From JBLMZI01 sp050258755 (GTDB lineage: Bacteria; Bacillota; Syntrophomonadia; Syntrophomonadales; DTU052): a stretch of DNA of 64,000 nucleotides. Made by a program: the position numbers and the translations under genes. The notes under the pieces were generated by a model that searched no databases, had not been told where the DNA came from, and saw nothing but the letters and a program-made list of their open reading frames with translations. The stretch covers positions 62,001 to 126,000 of the forward strand of contig JBLMZI010000002.1 of NCBI GenBank assembly GCA_050258755.1, in the 5' to 3' direction. Each line of letters begins with the position of its first letter. Within the stretch, counting starts at the first letter, position 1. Shown one piece after another: positions 52,146 through 62,454 of the stretch.

Positions 52146-53443
52146 TTGTGCAAATCCTCCTGCCGGGATGCGGGATCATCGAACAGCGAATACTGCTCCG
52201 CCGCCAGTTGCAGCGGATAATCGTCATAGTACATCCGTAAGGCCTTTTCTGACATCAACGCCTTCAGAACGGCTTCCCGCGTTATTTTCAACCCGTCCAT
52301 GGTCCTGCCGCTGCAGGTGATGAAATACTGCGCCCGCTTCAGGACCACACCAAGCTTTTTCAACCCGTCATACTGAAGCCGGCCGGTGCGGCGCGCGGTG
52401 ATGATCCGCTTGGCACTGCGGACGCCGATTCCCGGGACTCGGAGCAGATCCTCGTAAGACACGCGGTTCACATCCATGGGAAACCGTTCCATGTGATTCA
52501 AGGCCCAGTTGCACTTGGGATCAATGTACGGATTGAAACTCTGGTGCTCCTCATCCAGCAGTTCCCCCGCGTCAAAACCGTAATACCGCAGCAGCCAGTC
52601 CGCCTGGTACAGCCGGTGCTCCCGCAGCAGCGGCGGTTTGGTGTCGAGCGCCGGCAGGAGGGAGCTTTCAGCCACAGGAATGTAGGCTGAGTAAAAAACC
52701 CGCTTCATCTGAAACTTTTTATATAGGCTGGCCGATAGGTTCAGGATTTTATAATCCGTATCCGGTGAAGCCCCGATAATGAGCTGGGTGCTTTGCCCGG
52801 CCGGGGCAAACTTCGGTGTATGGCGGCTCTTTCTTTCCAGCTTGTTTTCCGCGATGCGGTCGTGAATATACCGCATCGGCGTCACAATCGCCTGTTTGGA
52901 CTTGTCCGGGGCCAGCAGCTGCAGGCTGTTCTGGGAGGGCAGTTCGATGTTCACGCTGATCCGGTCGGCCATCCGTCCGATCCGATCGATCAGTTCAGGG
53001 GCGGCCCCAGGGATCACTTTGGCATGAATATAGCCTGAAAATTGGTATTCTTCCCGCACGATGCGCAGGGTTTCCAGCATGCGTTCACAGGTATAGTCAG
53101 GGTCTTTCAGCACCGCCGAGCTGAGAAAAAGGCCCTCGATATAATTGCGCTTATAGAAATTCAGGGTCAGGTCCGCCAGCTCCCGCGGCGTGAACGTGGT
53201 CCGGGGCAGGTCGTTCGACCGGCGATTAACGCAATACTTGCAGTCGTAGGCGCAGACATTGGTCATCAAGACCTTGAGCAGCGAAATGCACCGCCCGTCC
53301 GCGGCGAAGCTGTGACAAATCCCGCAGGACACCGAAGAACCGATACCGCCGGCGCTTGCTTGCTTGTCCACCCCGCTGGATGTGCAGGCCACGTCATACT
53401 TCGCCGCTCCGGTCAGAATCTCCAGCTTGTGGGAAACCTCCAC
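52124..53443 (-). CDS. Putative DNA modification/repair radical SAM protein (TIGR03916 type)
   Basis: About 439 residues. The radical SAM cluster motif is NVCAYDCKYCVNRRSND (C-x3-C-x2-C) near residue 70, preceded by a CGICHSF pair. The C-terminal region carries a helix-hairpin-helix, VPGIGVRSAKRIITARR, that suggests DNA binding. GTG 53443 is preferred since AGGAGG lies 8 bases before it; GTG 53452 overlaps that site. It pairs with the TIGR03915 gene, overlapping by 22 bases. It is compared with spore photoproduct lyase-like repair enzymes, but no substrate is established. Confidence 0.92.
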   Translation of the reverse strand: MEVSHKLEILTGAAKYDVACTSSGVDKQASAGGIGSSVSCGICHSFAADGRCISLLKVLMTNVCAYDCKYCVNRRSNDLPRTTFTPRELADLTLNFYKRNYIEGLFLSSAVLKDPDYTCERMLETLRIVREEYQFSGYIHAKVIPGAAPELIDRIGRMADRISVNIELPSQNSLQLLAPDKSKQAIVTPMRYIHDRIAENKLERKSRHTPKFAPAGQSTQLIIGASPDTDYKILNLSASLYKKFQMKRVFYSAYIPVAESSLLPALDTKPPLLREHRLYQADWLLRYYGFDAGELLDEEHQSFNPYIDPKCNWALNHMERFPMDVNRVSYEDLLRVPGIGVRSAKRIITARRTGRLQYDGLKKLGVVLKRAQYFITCSGRTMDGLKITREAVLKALMSEKALRMYYDDYPLQLAAEQYSLFDDPASRQEDLHKCLTGQM

Positions 53444-53549
53444 CCCGATCACCTCCTGCTTTTATCATCATATAACAGAACGTATGTTCGCGTAAAGGTC
53501 AGCTTTCTCGGAATTCGACCGTAATCTGCCAGCTCCAAACAGAACCAAA

Positions 53550-53557
53550 TCCGATAA
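53550..53557 (+). promoter_or_regulatory. Possible sigma-28 -10 element upstream of flagellin
   Basis: TCCGATAA matches the GCCGATAA box of flagellar late-gene promoters at seven of eight positions, 92 bases before the flagellin start. No good TAAA-type -35 lies 15 bases upstream, so this is tentative. Confidence 0.35.
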
Positions 53558-53648
53558 AATCAAGTTTTTCTACGGTTGTTACGATGAAAGAATAGGGTGT
53601 CTCTATTTCTATTACCAGAACCGTCTCGGTCGCACAGGAGCGATTATC

Positions 53649-56600
53649 ATGCGCATCTATCACAATCTGTTTGCTGTAAATGCATACCGCAACCTAACTG
53701 CCACCCGCTCCGCCACCAACAAGAGCCTCGCCCGGCTTGCGTCCGGTCTGCGGATCAACCAGGCGGCCGACGATGCCGCCGGTCTTGCCATTTCCCAAAA
53801 GATGCGCGGGCAGATCGCCGGGGTCGGGCAGGCCAACCGTAACGCGCAAGACGGCATCTCTCTGATTCAAACGGCCGAAGGCGCCTTGACCGAAGCGCAC
53901 AGCATCCTGCAGCGCATGCGCGAACTATCGGTGCAGGCCGCCAACGGCACCTATACAGCAAATGACCGCTCGGAAATTCAAAAGGAAGTTGAACAGCTGA
54001 AATCAGCGCTGAATCAGATTGCCACCACTACCTCATTCAATCAAAAACGACTCCTGGACGGTTCCGCGTCGATGCTGGTCAGCACCAGTTCCGACACCGT
54101 CAAGGTGGTAGTAAAAGGCTCCGCGATGCAGGCTGATGCGGGCGGTGAGGTTTCCGCCGCGGACGGCCACTTCCGGCTGGAAATTACGGCAACCGCCGGC
54201 AGCGGGGCCATTCTGAATTCCAACGCTCTGGCTTTAAAACAGGGAACCCTTTCTGAACGGCTGGTCATGGCACCAGCCAGTGCCGCCTATACCGGCATGT
54301 CCGGCTTATCCGCCGTCGGTCTGGCTGCCGGCGACTACCGCCTGGAATCGCGCGAAACGCCATTTGGCGGCATTACCTATTCGAATATTACCGGCGCGCC
54401 CACCGCAAATCCGCTGGCTGACGTCGGCTTTACCTCCATCACCGCCTCTGGCAATCCGGATATCGTCCCCTACGGAAGCTACGATATCTGCACCGCCGGC
54501 GAAGTCCCATTTATGGCCACTTTTGCCGATAGCGCTGCTGGGGCGGATGTGGTCACCGGCGTAAATCCCACCGGCCGCACCGACATCGACGTCAGTGTGG
54601 ACGTTACCAGCGTCGCAGTCGGCGCCGCCGCGGCAACCAGTACCGTATGGAACGACCGGGTCGGCACGGTGAATTACACCACCAATGCCGCGAACGGCAC
54701 CAATCTGAACACCCAGTTCCGGGTCATTGCTACCGATACCCGCGACCTGCTTTCCTCAAACATCGACGTTTCCACGTATTGGCGTTCTGAGGTCGGAAGC
54801 ACCATTGACACCACCCTGACCTACCGGACCCAGGCCGGCGAAACCCTGGCACCCGAGATCACCTACCACAACTTTGGCACGGCGAATGACGGCACTGCTG
54901 TGATTCGCCTTACGGTTGGCGCTACCAATGTTGACGTAGATGTCAGCGGCTTGACCGTGCCGGATACTGCCACCGCGCTTGAAACGGCCATCAATGCGGC
55001 CAGCTATGGCCTGGTTGATTTCACGACGTTGATTATGGGCGGTGGATTTTCGCGCGCGATTAATCTGACGAACGGTTTAGGCGCAGCAACGCTGACCATC
55101 AGCGACTTGTCCGGCAATGCGGCCGCAGACCTTGGCCTGTCGGGGGCATGGGGTCCCGCTACTTCCCATATGGGCGCTACCACGTCCTATCACCGCCCAT
55201 GGGCCATGGGCGCCGCCGGCATGACCGTTGCCGATGTTGCGACGGCAATCAATACCAGCCTGGGATGGACCGGTCTAAATGCCAGTACAACTACGGCAGG
55301 CAATTTGACCTATCTTCAAATCGACAATTCTGCATCGCATTATGACCTTGCCTTCAACGTCGAAGCCGATCCCTCGCTGGAAGCCGAGCTGGGGCTCAGC
55401 GGGGTTTCTTTCGGATACCAGGCCGCACCCTGGACCGCCGCCCAGGGCGTGTACGACAATTACACATTTTCGACCAATGTGGGCGGTCTGCGCTCAGATG
55501 AAATCGCAGCCGCGTTGAATACCTCGCTGGCCGGGGTACTGGGCGGCGATAGTCTCAATAACAATGCCGCCGCTCCATTTACCGATCACGATAACCTGGA
55601 CGCCACCCATTCCCTCTGGGTCAACAATTCCGGCGTCAACAATACCCGTTATGAAATCACGATCAACGATAATATCAACACAACAGCCGTTGAACTGGGT
55701 CTGGCCGGGGATGTCATCAGCCGAAACGCCAACGATCAGCCGGCTGAAGCCGTGGATTTCGGCACCACCATGGCGACCATTGCCGCCGGGCAAAACATCG
55801 AGGAAGTGTTTGCCGCAATCGATGCTTTGGCCGAAACCACGACAACCTGGACCACCCAGCCCGACTATGCCGGCGAACATTTCGGGCGGTTTCGGATTGA
55901 CAATGTGACCGCAGGTGCAGCCCGGCGAAACATTGTGTTTTCCGCCAGCGCCGGCACCGCCCAGCTTTTTGGTATCGGCGGAGATGTCACGATTGCCGCG
56001 GGGGGCTTCAGGCAAACCAATGCCATCGCCTGGCAGGCCAGGGACCAGGTGTTGGTGCAAACCCGTTATCAAGGCGTGAGTAACAACGGCGGCATCGTGG
56101 GACCCAGCAACCGCACGGACTGGTGGTGGGAAGGGGATGCCGGCAACCTGAACCCGCTGGTGGGAGCCGGACTGCCGTGGACCTCCATCAGCATCGCTGA
56201 CACCAACGCTCATGCGACCGAACTTTCCGGCAGCTGGTGCACCTATACCCGGGCAGCCGCAGCCGGCGGCCATGACCGGGTGGATGTTGAGGAAATCGAC
56301 GGCCAGACCGGCGTTACCTATAACACGGCATATGTGTTCAATAATGGCATACTGGACAACAACAGCGGCGTTCTGCTGCCGCAGTTTATCCGAACCGGCG
56401 CCGGCACCTATACGAGCATCAACCACAACATCGACTTCGGTGCAATTACCACCACCGCCAATGCGGCGGTCTACAGCGAACGCTACGCGGCCGGCACCTA
56501 TGACTGGTACGGCCATGCCTACTACGGCAACGACACCACCTACTACTTCGCCAACGGCGGCGCACCAACCGACTACCTACAGAACGTATCCGTGTGGCGG

Positions 56601-58823
56601 CAGGAAGACGACAACTGCTCCATGGTCTTCACCTGTACGGCTTCCGTTCCGCCGACGTTTACGGTCAGCGGAAAAGGGTACAACCGCAATGGCGCCGTCA
56701 ATGATTTTGGCCCCATCTCCGTGGTGCTCCCGGGCGGCGCTGTCGATGTGGGAAGTGTTCATTTTGATAATCTGACGATTGGCGGACCGCTGTCGGTCAA
56801 CGACAAATTTGTCATCAACGTAGGGGCACGGGCGGGCGGCGGCTATCATACCAGCCCGCCCAGCCAATCGGATGACAATATCTACATTACCGGCAACCCC
56901 TGGGGCAGCGGCGCCAGCACCATGGAATACCGGTTTGACGACAGCGCGGTAAACGGGCAGACTTTGGACCTGCTGGGCTATTTCGTCGATCCGGTCAACG
57001 GCGCCAACAACGATACCGGCATCTGGACCGGCAGCCTGACCATGAATGGGATTTCCGCCACTGGCTTCATCGCCAGCTCCCAGGTGCACAACACCTTCCC
57101 GGGGGCCCATGTCGAGCTGAATTACCAGGGCGGTCTCGAACATGTTGCAGCCGCGGTCTCGACCGGCTACTATTTCCAGGCCATGCAGGAAGGCGAGGGA
57201 CCGCAGGCCTTTATCAAACAGATCGAATACGACCGGAATGAAACCCAGAACGCTTCGGTCATGTTTGAGGTGATCGGCATCAACGGCTCCACCGTCACCC
57301 TGCGCGGGCAGGCCCATATATACGGTAAAGACGGCAGTTACCGGTATGCTTATGATGACCTGCTTCGGGTCGGCGAGGGCTCTGCCACTGCCTGTACCTT
57401 TTTTGACGAGAACGGCGCCGACGGCCTGACGTTCTCCCAGTTTGCTTTTGTGGACGCGTCGCGCTTACGAGCAAGCGACCGTTTTTCCCTTTCGTTGGTT
57501 GCCAATGCGGAACCAGCCGCCAGCGATATCGATGAGCTTTATTTATGGAGTGAAGTGGACCGGCGCGATATGTACCCGCACGGATGGCGCTTCAATGACG
57601 GGTTGCTGGACAACCGCACCACGACCCTGCGGACCTATCAAATCGATTATGAGACTGGCGAAGTCAATGACTCCGCAGTAGAGGTTTCCTTTAAGGACTA
57701 TCATGGCGGAACGGCTTCCGGCATCGCGAACAACCTGAAAACCCCGCAGCGGGTCGAGGATGCCGCCCGATTCTCGGCCGCTTATCAGGAAGGCATTTAC
57801 GCCGGTCAGGCCAATCATTACAGTAAACTGAAAGATATCGCCCAATTCTGGGATGCTAACGGTAATTACCTGCTGGCGGATCCGCGCCGGCTGACCCTGA
57901 TGGCCGGCGGCAAGGAGACCACCATTACGCTGTACGGCAACGACGAAATCATTGACCTGTTGGACTCGATCAATCAGGCGCTGTATGAGGGGTTGGACCA
58001 GCAGGAGGCAGTCGGCGGCCAGAATCGGTACAAGTTCGCATCGCTGGTCGATTTCCCGTCTGACACCAGCGATCTGGAAGTCATGGAAGGAACCTTGTTG
58101 ATTCGAAGCGCGCTGGCCGGCGCCAGCGGCGCGGTGAAAGTCACCGGGGATGAAGATTTGCTGCGGGCACTGGGGATGTCCAGCCTCCGAAATGGCGTTG
58201 ACAACCAGCTTTCGGTCGACCTGTTTGACGCGGACAGCGGCGCGCAGCTGGCCGATGACGTTCAAATGCCCACCGGGACCCTCCTCAGCGGGCTGATCAG
58301 TCCCAAGGTGGATCTTGAAATCAGCCCGGCCTTGCGCCTGGTGCAGGCGGACTTTGATGAAGCCGCCGAATCCTTCACCCTATCCAGCGGCCTGGTCCAG
58401 AAAGAATACATTCATCTTTCGGATAATACAACCGTACTGCAAATCGGGGCCAACGAAAAGCAGACGGTCGGGCTGGATCTGGGTAATGTCTCGGCCAACG
58501 CCCTGGACGTGGACGCCATTCGGGTCATCGACAGCGCTTCCGCCGGGCGGGCCATTACCGCCGTGGACCGGGCAATCGGGACCGTTTCCGCTTACCGGGC
58601 GGGGCTCGGCGCCATGCAAAACCGGCTGGAACACACCCTGAACAACCTGACCACAGCCACAGAGAACCTGACCGCGTCGGAATCCCGGATCGCCGATGCC
58701 GACATTTCGCAGGAAATGATGTCATACACCAAATGGAATATCCTGACCCAGGCTGGCACATCCATGCTGGCCCAGGCCAACCAGATCCCCCAGCTCGTGC
58801 TTCAACTGCTGGGCGGGAAATAG
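53649..58823 (+). CDS. Giant flagellin with about 1,450-residue central insertion
   Basis: A 1724-residue flagellin; ordinary ones have 270-500. The N-terminal 140 residues are canonical D0/D1 ([40 protein letters not shown]) and the last 100 are the matching C-terminal part ([20 protein letters not shown], ending [10 protein letters not shown]). The central part includes at least four divergent repeats of 85-100 residues ending in (D/E)LGLSG-like sequence near 497, 582, 684 and 776, then long beta-rich sequence with many Asn, Thr, Gly and Tyr. No HExxH protease motif was seen. AGGAG precedes the ATG. No other flagellar genes are nearby. It would form the outer surface of a thick filament. 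Confidence 0.93.
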   Translation: MRIYHNLFAVNAYRNLTATRSATNKSLARLASGLRINQAADDAAGLAISQKMRGQIAGVGQANRNAQDGISLIQTAEGALTEAHSILQRMRELSVQAANGTYTANDRSEIQKEVEQLKSALNQIATTTSFNQKRLLDGSASMLVSTSSDTVKVVVKGSAMQADAGGEVSAADGHFRLEITATAGSGAILNSNALALKQGTLSERLVMAPASAAYTGMSGLSAVGLAAGDYRLESRETPFGGITYSNITGAPTANPLADVGFTSITASGNPDIVPYGSYDICTAGEVPFMATFADSAAGADVVTGVNPTGRTDIDVSVDVTSVAVGAAAATSTVWNDRVGTVNYTTNAANGTNLNTQFRVIATDTRDLLSSNIDVSTYWRSEVGSTIDTTLTYRTQAGETLAPEITYHNFGTANDGTAVIRLTVGATNVDVDVSGLTVPDTATALETAINAASYGLVDFTTLIMGGGFSRAINLTNGLGAATLTISDLSGNAAADLGLSGAWGPATSHMGATTSYHRPWAMGAAGMTVADVATAINTSLGWTGLNASTTTAGNLTYLQIDNSASHYDLAFNVEADPSLEAELGLSGVSFGYQAAPWTAAQGVYDNYTFSTNVGGLRSDEIAAALNTSLAGVLGGDSLNNNAAAPFTDHDNLDATHSLWVNNSGVNNTRYEITINDNINTTAVELGLAGDVISRNANDQPAEAVDFGTTMATIAAGQNIEEVFAAIDALAETTTTWTTQPDYAGEHFGRFRIDNVTAGAARRNIVFSASAGTAQLFGIGGDVTIAAGGFRQTNAIAWQARDQVLVQTRYQGVSNNGGIVGPSNRTDWWWEGDAGNLNPLVGAGLPWTSISIADTNAHATELSGSWCTYTRAAAAGGHDRVDVEEIDGQTGVTYNTAYVFNNGILDNNSGVLLPQFIRTGAGTYTSINHNIDFGAITTTANAAVYSERYAAGTYDWYGHAYYGNDTTYYFANGGAPTDYLQNVSVWRQEDDNCSMVFTCTASVPPTFTVSGKGYNRNGAVNDFGPISVVLPGGAVDVGSVHFDNLTIGGPLSVNDKFVINVGARAGGGYHTSPPSQSDDNIYITGNPWGSGASTMEYRFDDSAVNGQTLDLLGYFVDPVNGANNDTGIWTGSLTMNGISATGFIASSQVHNTFPGAHVELNYQGGLEHVAAAVSTGYYFQAMQEGEGPQAFIKQIEYDRNETQNASVMFEVIGINGSTVTLRGQAHIYGKDGSYRYAYDDLLRVGEGSATACTFFDENGADGLTFSQFAFVDASRLRASDRFSLSLVANAEPAASDIDELYLWSEVDRRDMYPHGWRFNDGLLDNRTTTLRTYQIDYETGEVNDSAVEVSFKDYHGGTASGIANNLKTPQRVEDAARFSAAYQEGIYAGQANHYSKLKDIAQFWDANGNYLLADPRRLTLMAGGKETTITLYGNDEIIDLLDSINQALYEGLDQQEAVGGQNRYKFASLVDFPSDTSDLEVMEGTLLIRSALAGASGAVKVTGDEDLLRALGMSSLRNGVDNQLSVDLFDADSGAQLADDVQMPTGTLLSGLISPKVDLEISPALRLVQADFDEAAESFTLSSGLVQKEYIHLSDNTTVLQIGANEKQTVGLDLGNVSANALDVDAIRVIDSASAGRAITAVDRAIGTVSAYRAGLGAMQNRLEHTLNNLTTATENLTASESRIADADISQEMMSYTKWNILTQAGTSMLAQANQIPQLVLQLLGGK

Positions 58824-58835
58824 GCGCCGAAGCGG

Positions 58836-59654
58836 TTACCGGGTTTCGTCCGAATCCTTTTTCAAAAGCTTGATTGCAGGAGACAACCCTTTATACCGAA
58901 TCTTCCCTTTCGTCAACCAGCCTTCGACCGCGTTTTCCGGGCATCGGTTGATACATTGATAGCAGCCCACGCACTTCCCTTTCGGATTGGGGAATCGGTC
59001 GTAATGCATTCGGCCGGTCGGGCAGCGTTTTACGCACAAACCGCAGTTCGTGCATCGATCTAGATTCACTTTGGTGGTAAAAAAGTGCTCTAAAATAAAG
59101 TCATTGTAGAACCAAGAAATGATATGCCGAAATCCAAGCCGGAATGCCGGTGAAGCCTCCATATGGCCGCTGTTAATGTACCTTTCAAAAACACCCGGCA
59201 GCTCTTTGCCGAAAGCAATGATTCCCTTTTGCGTTACGGCGGATGGCTCATTTTCGTAATGGATTCTCCCCGGAGCCCTTTCCGTGGTCCATGACCCCTG
59301 GGCCAGCATTTCTTTCTGCGCCAAACAAACGTAATTTCGCTTTTCCAACTCGGTCTTTAAAATCCAAAAGGTGTTGCTCAAAGCCCCCGCATAAGAAACA
59401 AAGGTAAAGCAGGGTTTCCCGCCGCCATCGGGCAGATTTTGAATGAGTGCCAGCATGTTCAGCGGCGGCTTGTAAGCAAAGACCGGACATGCAAATCCAA
59501 TCAGGTCGTATTCGAACACCATTCCGCCGGCAAACCGATGGATCGGAACACAGTCACACCGGGTTCCTTCCGTTTGTTCAATGCCAAACTGGACTAACTC
59601 CGCCCCGTATTTGGTGTTGCCGGTTGCGCTGAAATAAACAATCAAAACCTTCAC
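58836..59654 (-). CDS. EFR1-family flavodoxin-ferredoxin protein
   Basis: About 272 residues. N-terminal flavodoxin half (VKVLIVYFSATGNTKYGAEL, FACPVFAYKPPLNM), C-terminal half with two [4Fe-4S] motifs, CTNCGLCVKRCP and CVGCYQCINRCP. This fused layout matches EFR1 proteins of anaerobic Bacillota, thought to carry electrons between flavin and iron-sulfur centres. GTG 59654 gives the standard N-terminus, though its ribosome site (GGCGGGAT) is moderate; in-frame starts also exist at 59693 and 59723. Convergent with the flagellin gene, separated by 12 bases. Confidence 0.87.
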   Translation of the reverse strand: MKVLIVYFSATGNTKYGAELVQFGIEQTEGTRCDCVPIHRFAGGMVFEYDLIGFACPVFAYKPPLNMLALIQNLPDGGGKPCFTFVSYAGALSNTFWILKTELEKRNYVCLAQKEMLAQGSWTTERAPGRIHYENEPSAVTQKGIIAFGKELPGVFERYINSGHMEASPAFRLGFRHIISWFYNDFILEHFFTTKVNLDRCTNCGLCVKRCPTGRMHYDRFPNPKGKCVGCYQCINRCPENAVEGWLTKGKIRYKGLSPAIKLLKKDSDETR

Positions 59655-59763
59655 AGTATCCCGCCATTCCGGCGTTTCCGCGTGTAACGCCATTTTTGCA
59701 TGTCTTTCTTCCCATTCTTGCACAAATGAACCGAAAGGTCATTCAACTCCCGTCAATGATTTG

Positions 59764-59769
59764 TATAAT
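59764..59769 (+). promoter_or_regulatory. -10 box for an apparently leaderless acetyltransferase mRNA
   Basis: A perfect TATAAT ends 7 bases before the ATG at 59777, so transcription would start at or next to the start codon. No ribosome site precedes the ATG. Confidence 0.45.
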
Positions 59770-59776
59770 AAATACC

Positions 59777-60322
59777 ATGAAAACCATCTATGAAACCGAA
59801 CGGTTATACACCAGAGAAATTTGCCCGGAAGATCTTCCCGCACTGGCGAAAACCCTTCAGGATCGGGAAACCATGGCTGCCTATGAACACGCCTTCAGCG
59901 CCGAAGAAACGCTGGAATGGCTGAACCGGCAGCTCAGCCGCTATCAGCAGTTTGGCTTCGGGCTGTGGGCTGTGGTCCTCAAGGAAACGGACAGGATGAT
60001 CGGCCAGTGTGGCCTGACTATGCAGGATTTCGAAGGCAAGCAGATTCTTGAGATAGGCTATTTGTTTCAAAAGGAATTCTGGCATAACGGTTACGCCATT
60101 GAAGCCGCAGCAGGCAGCAAGCAGTATGCTTTTGAGGTTCTGCATGCCGAGGAAGTGTTTTCGATCATTCGGGATACCAATATCGCGTCCATGAATGTCG
60201 CCATCCGCAACGGCATGACCATCCGCGCCCGATTCGTGAAGCATTATTACGGTATCGACATGCCGCATTACGTCTTTTCGGTGAAGAATCCTAAACAGCC
60301 CTTATCGGTATTCGCAGACTAA
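59777..60322 (+). CDS. GNAT acetyltransferase, RimJ/RimL type
   Basis: A 181-residue protein. TERLYTREICPEDLPALAKT at the start and IGYLFQKEFWHNGYAIEAAA are typical of the ribosomal-protein/spermidine N-acetyltransferase branch, where the latter holds the acetyl-CoA loop. The C-terminal VAIRNGMTIRARFVKHYYG fits the same family. ATG 59777 gives the family start; a -10 box lies directly before it and no ribosome site is seen, so the message may be leaderless. The stop overlaps a relic on the other strand. Substrate unknown. Confidence 0.87.
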   Translation: MKTIYETERLYTREICPEDLPALAKTLQDRETMAAYEHAFSAEETLEWLNRQLSRYQQFGFGLWAVVLKETDRMIGQCGLTMQDFEGKQILEIGYLFQKEFWHNGYAIEAAAGSKQYAFEVLHAEEVFSIIRDTNIASMNVAIRNGMTIRARFVKHYYGIDMPHYVFSVKNPKQPLSVFAD

Positions 60323-60415
60323 ATGGTTTTTATCGGCTGGGCGGTTTTTCTGGCCACCAGCTCTCGAAATGCATTCTCTGCGGTCTTATCGTCAAAGCTC
60401 TTTTTGGGGATGAGC

Positions 60416-61129
60416 TTATGGATTCATTTGCCGGCCGTAACGGATAACCACCCGGCCATCCTGCAAACACATCGCGTATCCAACCATGCCGTCTCGAATC
60501 ATTCGGCAGTGCTGTTTGAAATCGTCGCAGGGCACCTCGACCGCTCCTTCGATTTGGGGCCAATTATTTTCGTCCACGGGCCGGTATGCATGCAGAATAA
60601 TCTTTCGGTTCCTTGTCATTTGAATCCCGCTGACGAGCGCTCCAAATCCAAACGCGGTATTCAGGCTGTACTGATTATCCGCCGCTACCGCAAAGCAAAC
60701 ATATTTAGGCTGGTATTTCTGCTGCAGCAATTGGGCCAAGCGTTCAATCATTTTTCGCTGGAGCCGATTCCCCACGTATTCCGGATGAACCATGGAAAAC
60801 TCGAAGAGAACCGATTGTGCCCGGTCTTTTTCCGGAATGCCGGCAATTCTGGCTACCCTTACGATTGCCGGGCGGTATACGCTTATCGCTGTGATTCCAA
60901 TTAATTGTTCCCCGACCCATACCCCGATCACATGACCCCATCGATCCAGCAGGGCTCTCAGATACGAGGCAGAACGCCGGGTCATGCCATCGCTGCCCCC
61001 GTTTTCCAGAACCCGGGATTGAAGCTGCAGAATTTGGGGCCAGTCCTTGATTTCAAGCCAACTCGTCCTATAAGCGACTTTTCGTTTTGTAGGCCGGTGT
61101 TCAATCTCGCCGGATGTGCTCTCGCTCAT
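60416..61129 (-). CDS. GNAT-family acetyltransferase
   Basis: About 237 residues. The central VGNRLQRKMIERLAQLLQQK is a GNAT acetyl-CoA loop in degenerate form, and ADNQYSLNTAFGFGALVSG is the following motif. The N-terminal 25 residues are charged. ATG 61129 is 8 bases after GGAG. Downstream of its stop, another frame reads well for about 33 codons to a TAG at 60319, which may be the end of an older, longer form. Substrate unknown. Confidence 0.78.
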   Translation of the reverse strand: MSESTSGEIEHRPTKRKVAYRTSWLEIKDWPQILQLQSRVLENGGSDGMTRRSASYLRALLDRWGHVIGVWVGEQLIGITAISVYRPAIVRVARIAGIPEKDRAQSVLFEFSMVHPEYVGNRLQRKMIERLAQLLQQKYQPKYVCFAVAADNQYSLNTAFGFGALVSGIQMTRNRKIILHAYRPVDENNWPQIEGAVEVPCDDFKQHCRMIRDGMVGYAMCLQDGRVVIRYGRQMNP

Positions 61130-61269
61130 CAATCCATCTCCTAATCGGCCACTACGGTTTTCGATGTTAATATCTCATCTTATGCCGTACCATCCAAATG
61201 TATCATCCACAGCAGCTCCGGCCGGGCTTCACCCACATCCCGCTCAATCCGGCACACGCAAAGAAGCAC

Positions 61270-61294
61270 GAAAGCCCAGTATTACTGGGCTTTC
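61270..61294. terminator. Hairpin downstream of the SPFH gene
   Basis: A perfect 11-bp stem (61270-61280 with 61284-61294) with a 3-base loop. A strong T run lies on the plus-strand side, a weaker one on the minus side. Confidence 0.6.
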
Positions 61295-61342
61295 TTTTGT
61301 CATATTCATCGGCAATGCAGTCCGCCTGCTAATAGATGCCAA

Positions 61343-62416
61343 TTACACAGTTTGCGTGCCGCATTCCGGGCAGAACTTGCCGCCGACCATTTTGCGGCAG
61401 TTGGGGCAGAACCGGTCACCGCTGCCGTTTGGGGCCGCTTCCGCGGCCTGCATGGGTTTGCCGCATTCCGGGCAGAACTTCATCGGGGTGGCGCTGGTCT
61501 TGGCGCAGCCGGTGCAAACATATTGGGCACCCCCTGCTGCGGGCTGCGCCGGGGCTCCGGATGCGCCCATCGCGCCGGCCATTTGCTGTGCCATTTGTGC
61601 GCCCATGGCGATTTGCGCCCCCATGGAAGCGATATTGCTGCCGCCGCCCGGCGCGTCAAAGCTGTCCGCCATTTGCACAGCCGCGTATTTGCCGACATTG
61701 CCGACCATGGACTGGCTCGCGATTCTTTCCGCCATTTGCTGGACTTCATCCGGATAGTTGACGCTGAGGATATTGACATCGTCGGCACCCAGTCCGAAAT
61801 CGATCAATTCCTTGTCCAGTTCCTCGTTGATGGCTTTGCCGAGCTTTCGGCTGTTCGCCTGCAGACTGATGAGCGCGTTCACGCCAATACTCTGCTGGCC
61901 GTTCAAAATCGCTTCCGCGACCACCGGATTCAGCTCGCCCATAATCCGCTCGGCGATATCGTCCAGCGTATAGCTTTCTCTCACACCGGCTACCTTTTCG
62001 ATAAACTTTTGGTAGTCACGAAATACCACAATCAGGTTTCCGTTCAGACCGACCGGGATTCCGGTGGGCACCTCCGGGGTCGGAATCATAATGCGCTGGC
62101 GGGTTCCCCAGGACAGCAAAAGCTGTTTGCCGTTCACAAAGTAAACCTCCGCCCGCAGTCCGGAATCGCCCCTTAGTTGAAACACGCCTTTAAGCGTGGA
62201 AAGAAACGGAACAATCTCGGAAACGATATCATAGTTGCCCGGTTTTTCGAACACGCCCTCGACCACGCCGTTGGCATAAAAAATGGCTTTTTGTCCCGGC
62301 CGGATCACCAGCTTCGCGCCTTTTTTAATCTCCTTGGCGGGCCACTTATAAAACAACATGTCGTCTCTGAACTCTTCCCATTCGATCGTGTCTTTGCCCT
62401 GCCCAAACCATGCCAT
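61343..62416 (-). CDS. SPFH-domain / virion core-like protein with zinc ribbons (YdjI-like)
   Basis: About 357 residues. N-terminal part (MAWFGQGKDTIEWEEFRDDM, LVIRPGQKAIFYANGVVEG) is the SPFH/virion core domain of the YdjI group; a helical region (about 180-240) and a Met/Ala/Gly/Gln-rich linker follow; the C-terminus has two zinc ribbons (CTGCAKTSATPMKFCPECG and CPNCRKMVGGKFCPECG). ATG 62416 is 9 bases after GGAG. The gene lies 38 bases after the zinc-ribbon membrane protein gene, the same partnership as Bacillus YdjG-YdjI. In Bacillus the group is tied to phage-shock type membrane stress. Confidence 0.88.
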   Translation of the reverse strand: MAWFGQGKDTIEWEEFRDDMLFYKWPAKEIKKGAKLVIRPGQKAIFYANGVVEGVFEKPGNYDIVSEIVPFLSTLKGVFQLRGDSGLRAEVYFVNGKQLLLSWGTRQRIMIPTPEVPTGIPVGLNGNLIVVFRDYQKFIEKVAGVRESYTLDDIAERIMGELNPVVAEAILNGQQSIGVNALISLQANSRKLGKAINEELDKELIDFGLGADDVNILSVNYPDEVQQMAERIASQSMVGNVGKYAAVQMADSFDAPGGGSNIASMGAQIAMGAQMAQQMAGAMGASGAPAQPAAGGAQYVCTGCAKTSATPMKFCPECGKPMQAAEAAPNGSGDRFCPNCRKMVGGKFCPECGTQTV

Positions 62417-62454
62417 AACATCATTCTCCAATCCGCTTTATTCGCCTTCCCGGC

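Noticed and set aside
55494..56516. Long minus-strand frame (340 codons) inside the flagellin gene
   Set aside because: It mirrors Gly/Asn/Thr-rich codons of the flagellin and shows no independent start signals.
54300..58300. Protease domain in the flagellin insertion (flagellinolysin-like)
   Set aside because: No HExxH motif or other protease signature was found.
60319..60430. TGA before the KLIPKK reading frame as a third selenocysteine codon
   Set aside because: The frame upstream of that TGA is not coding; a nearby AAGCTC/GAGCTT stem seems accidental.
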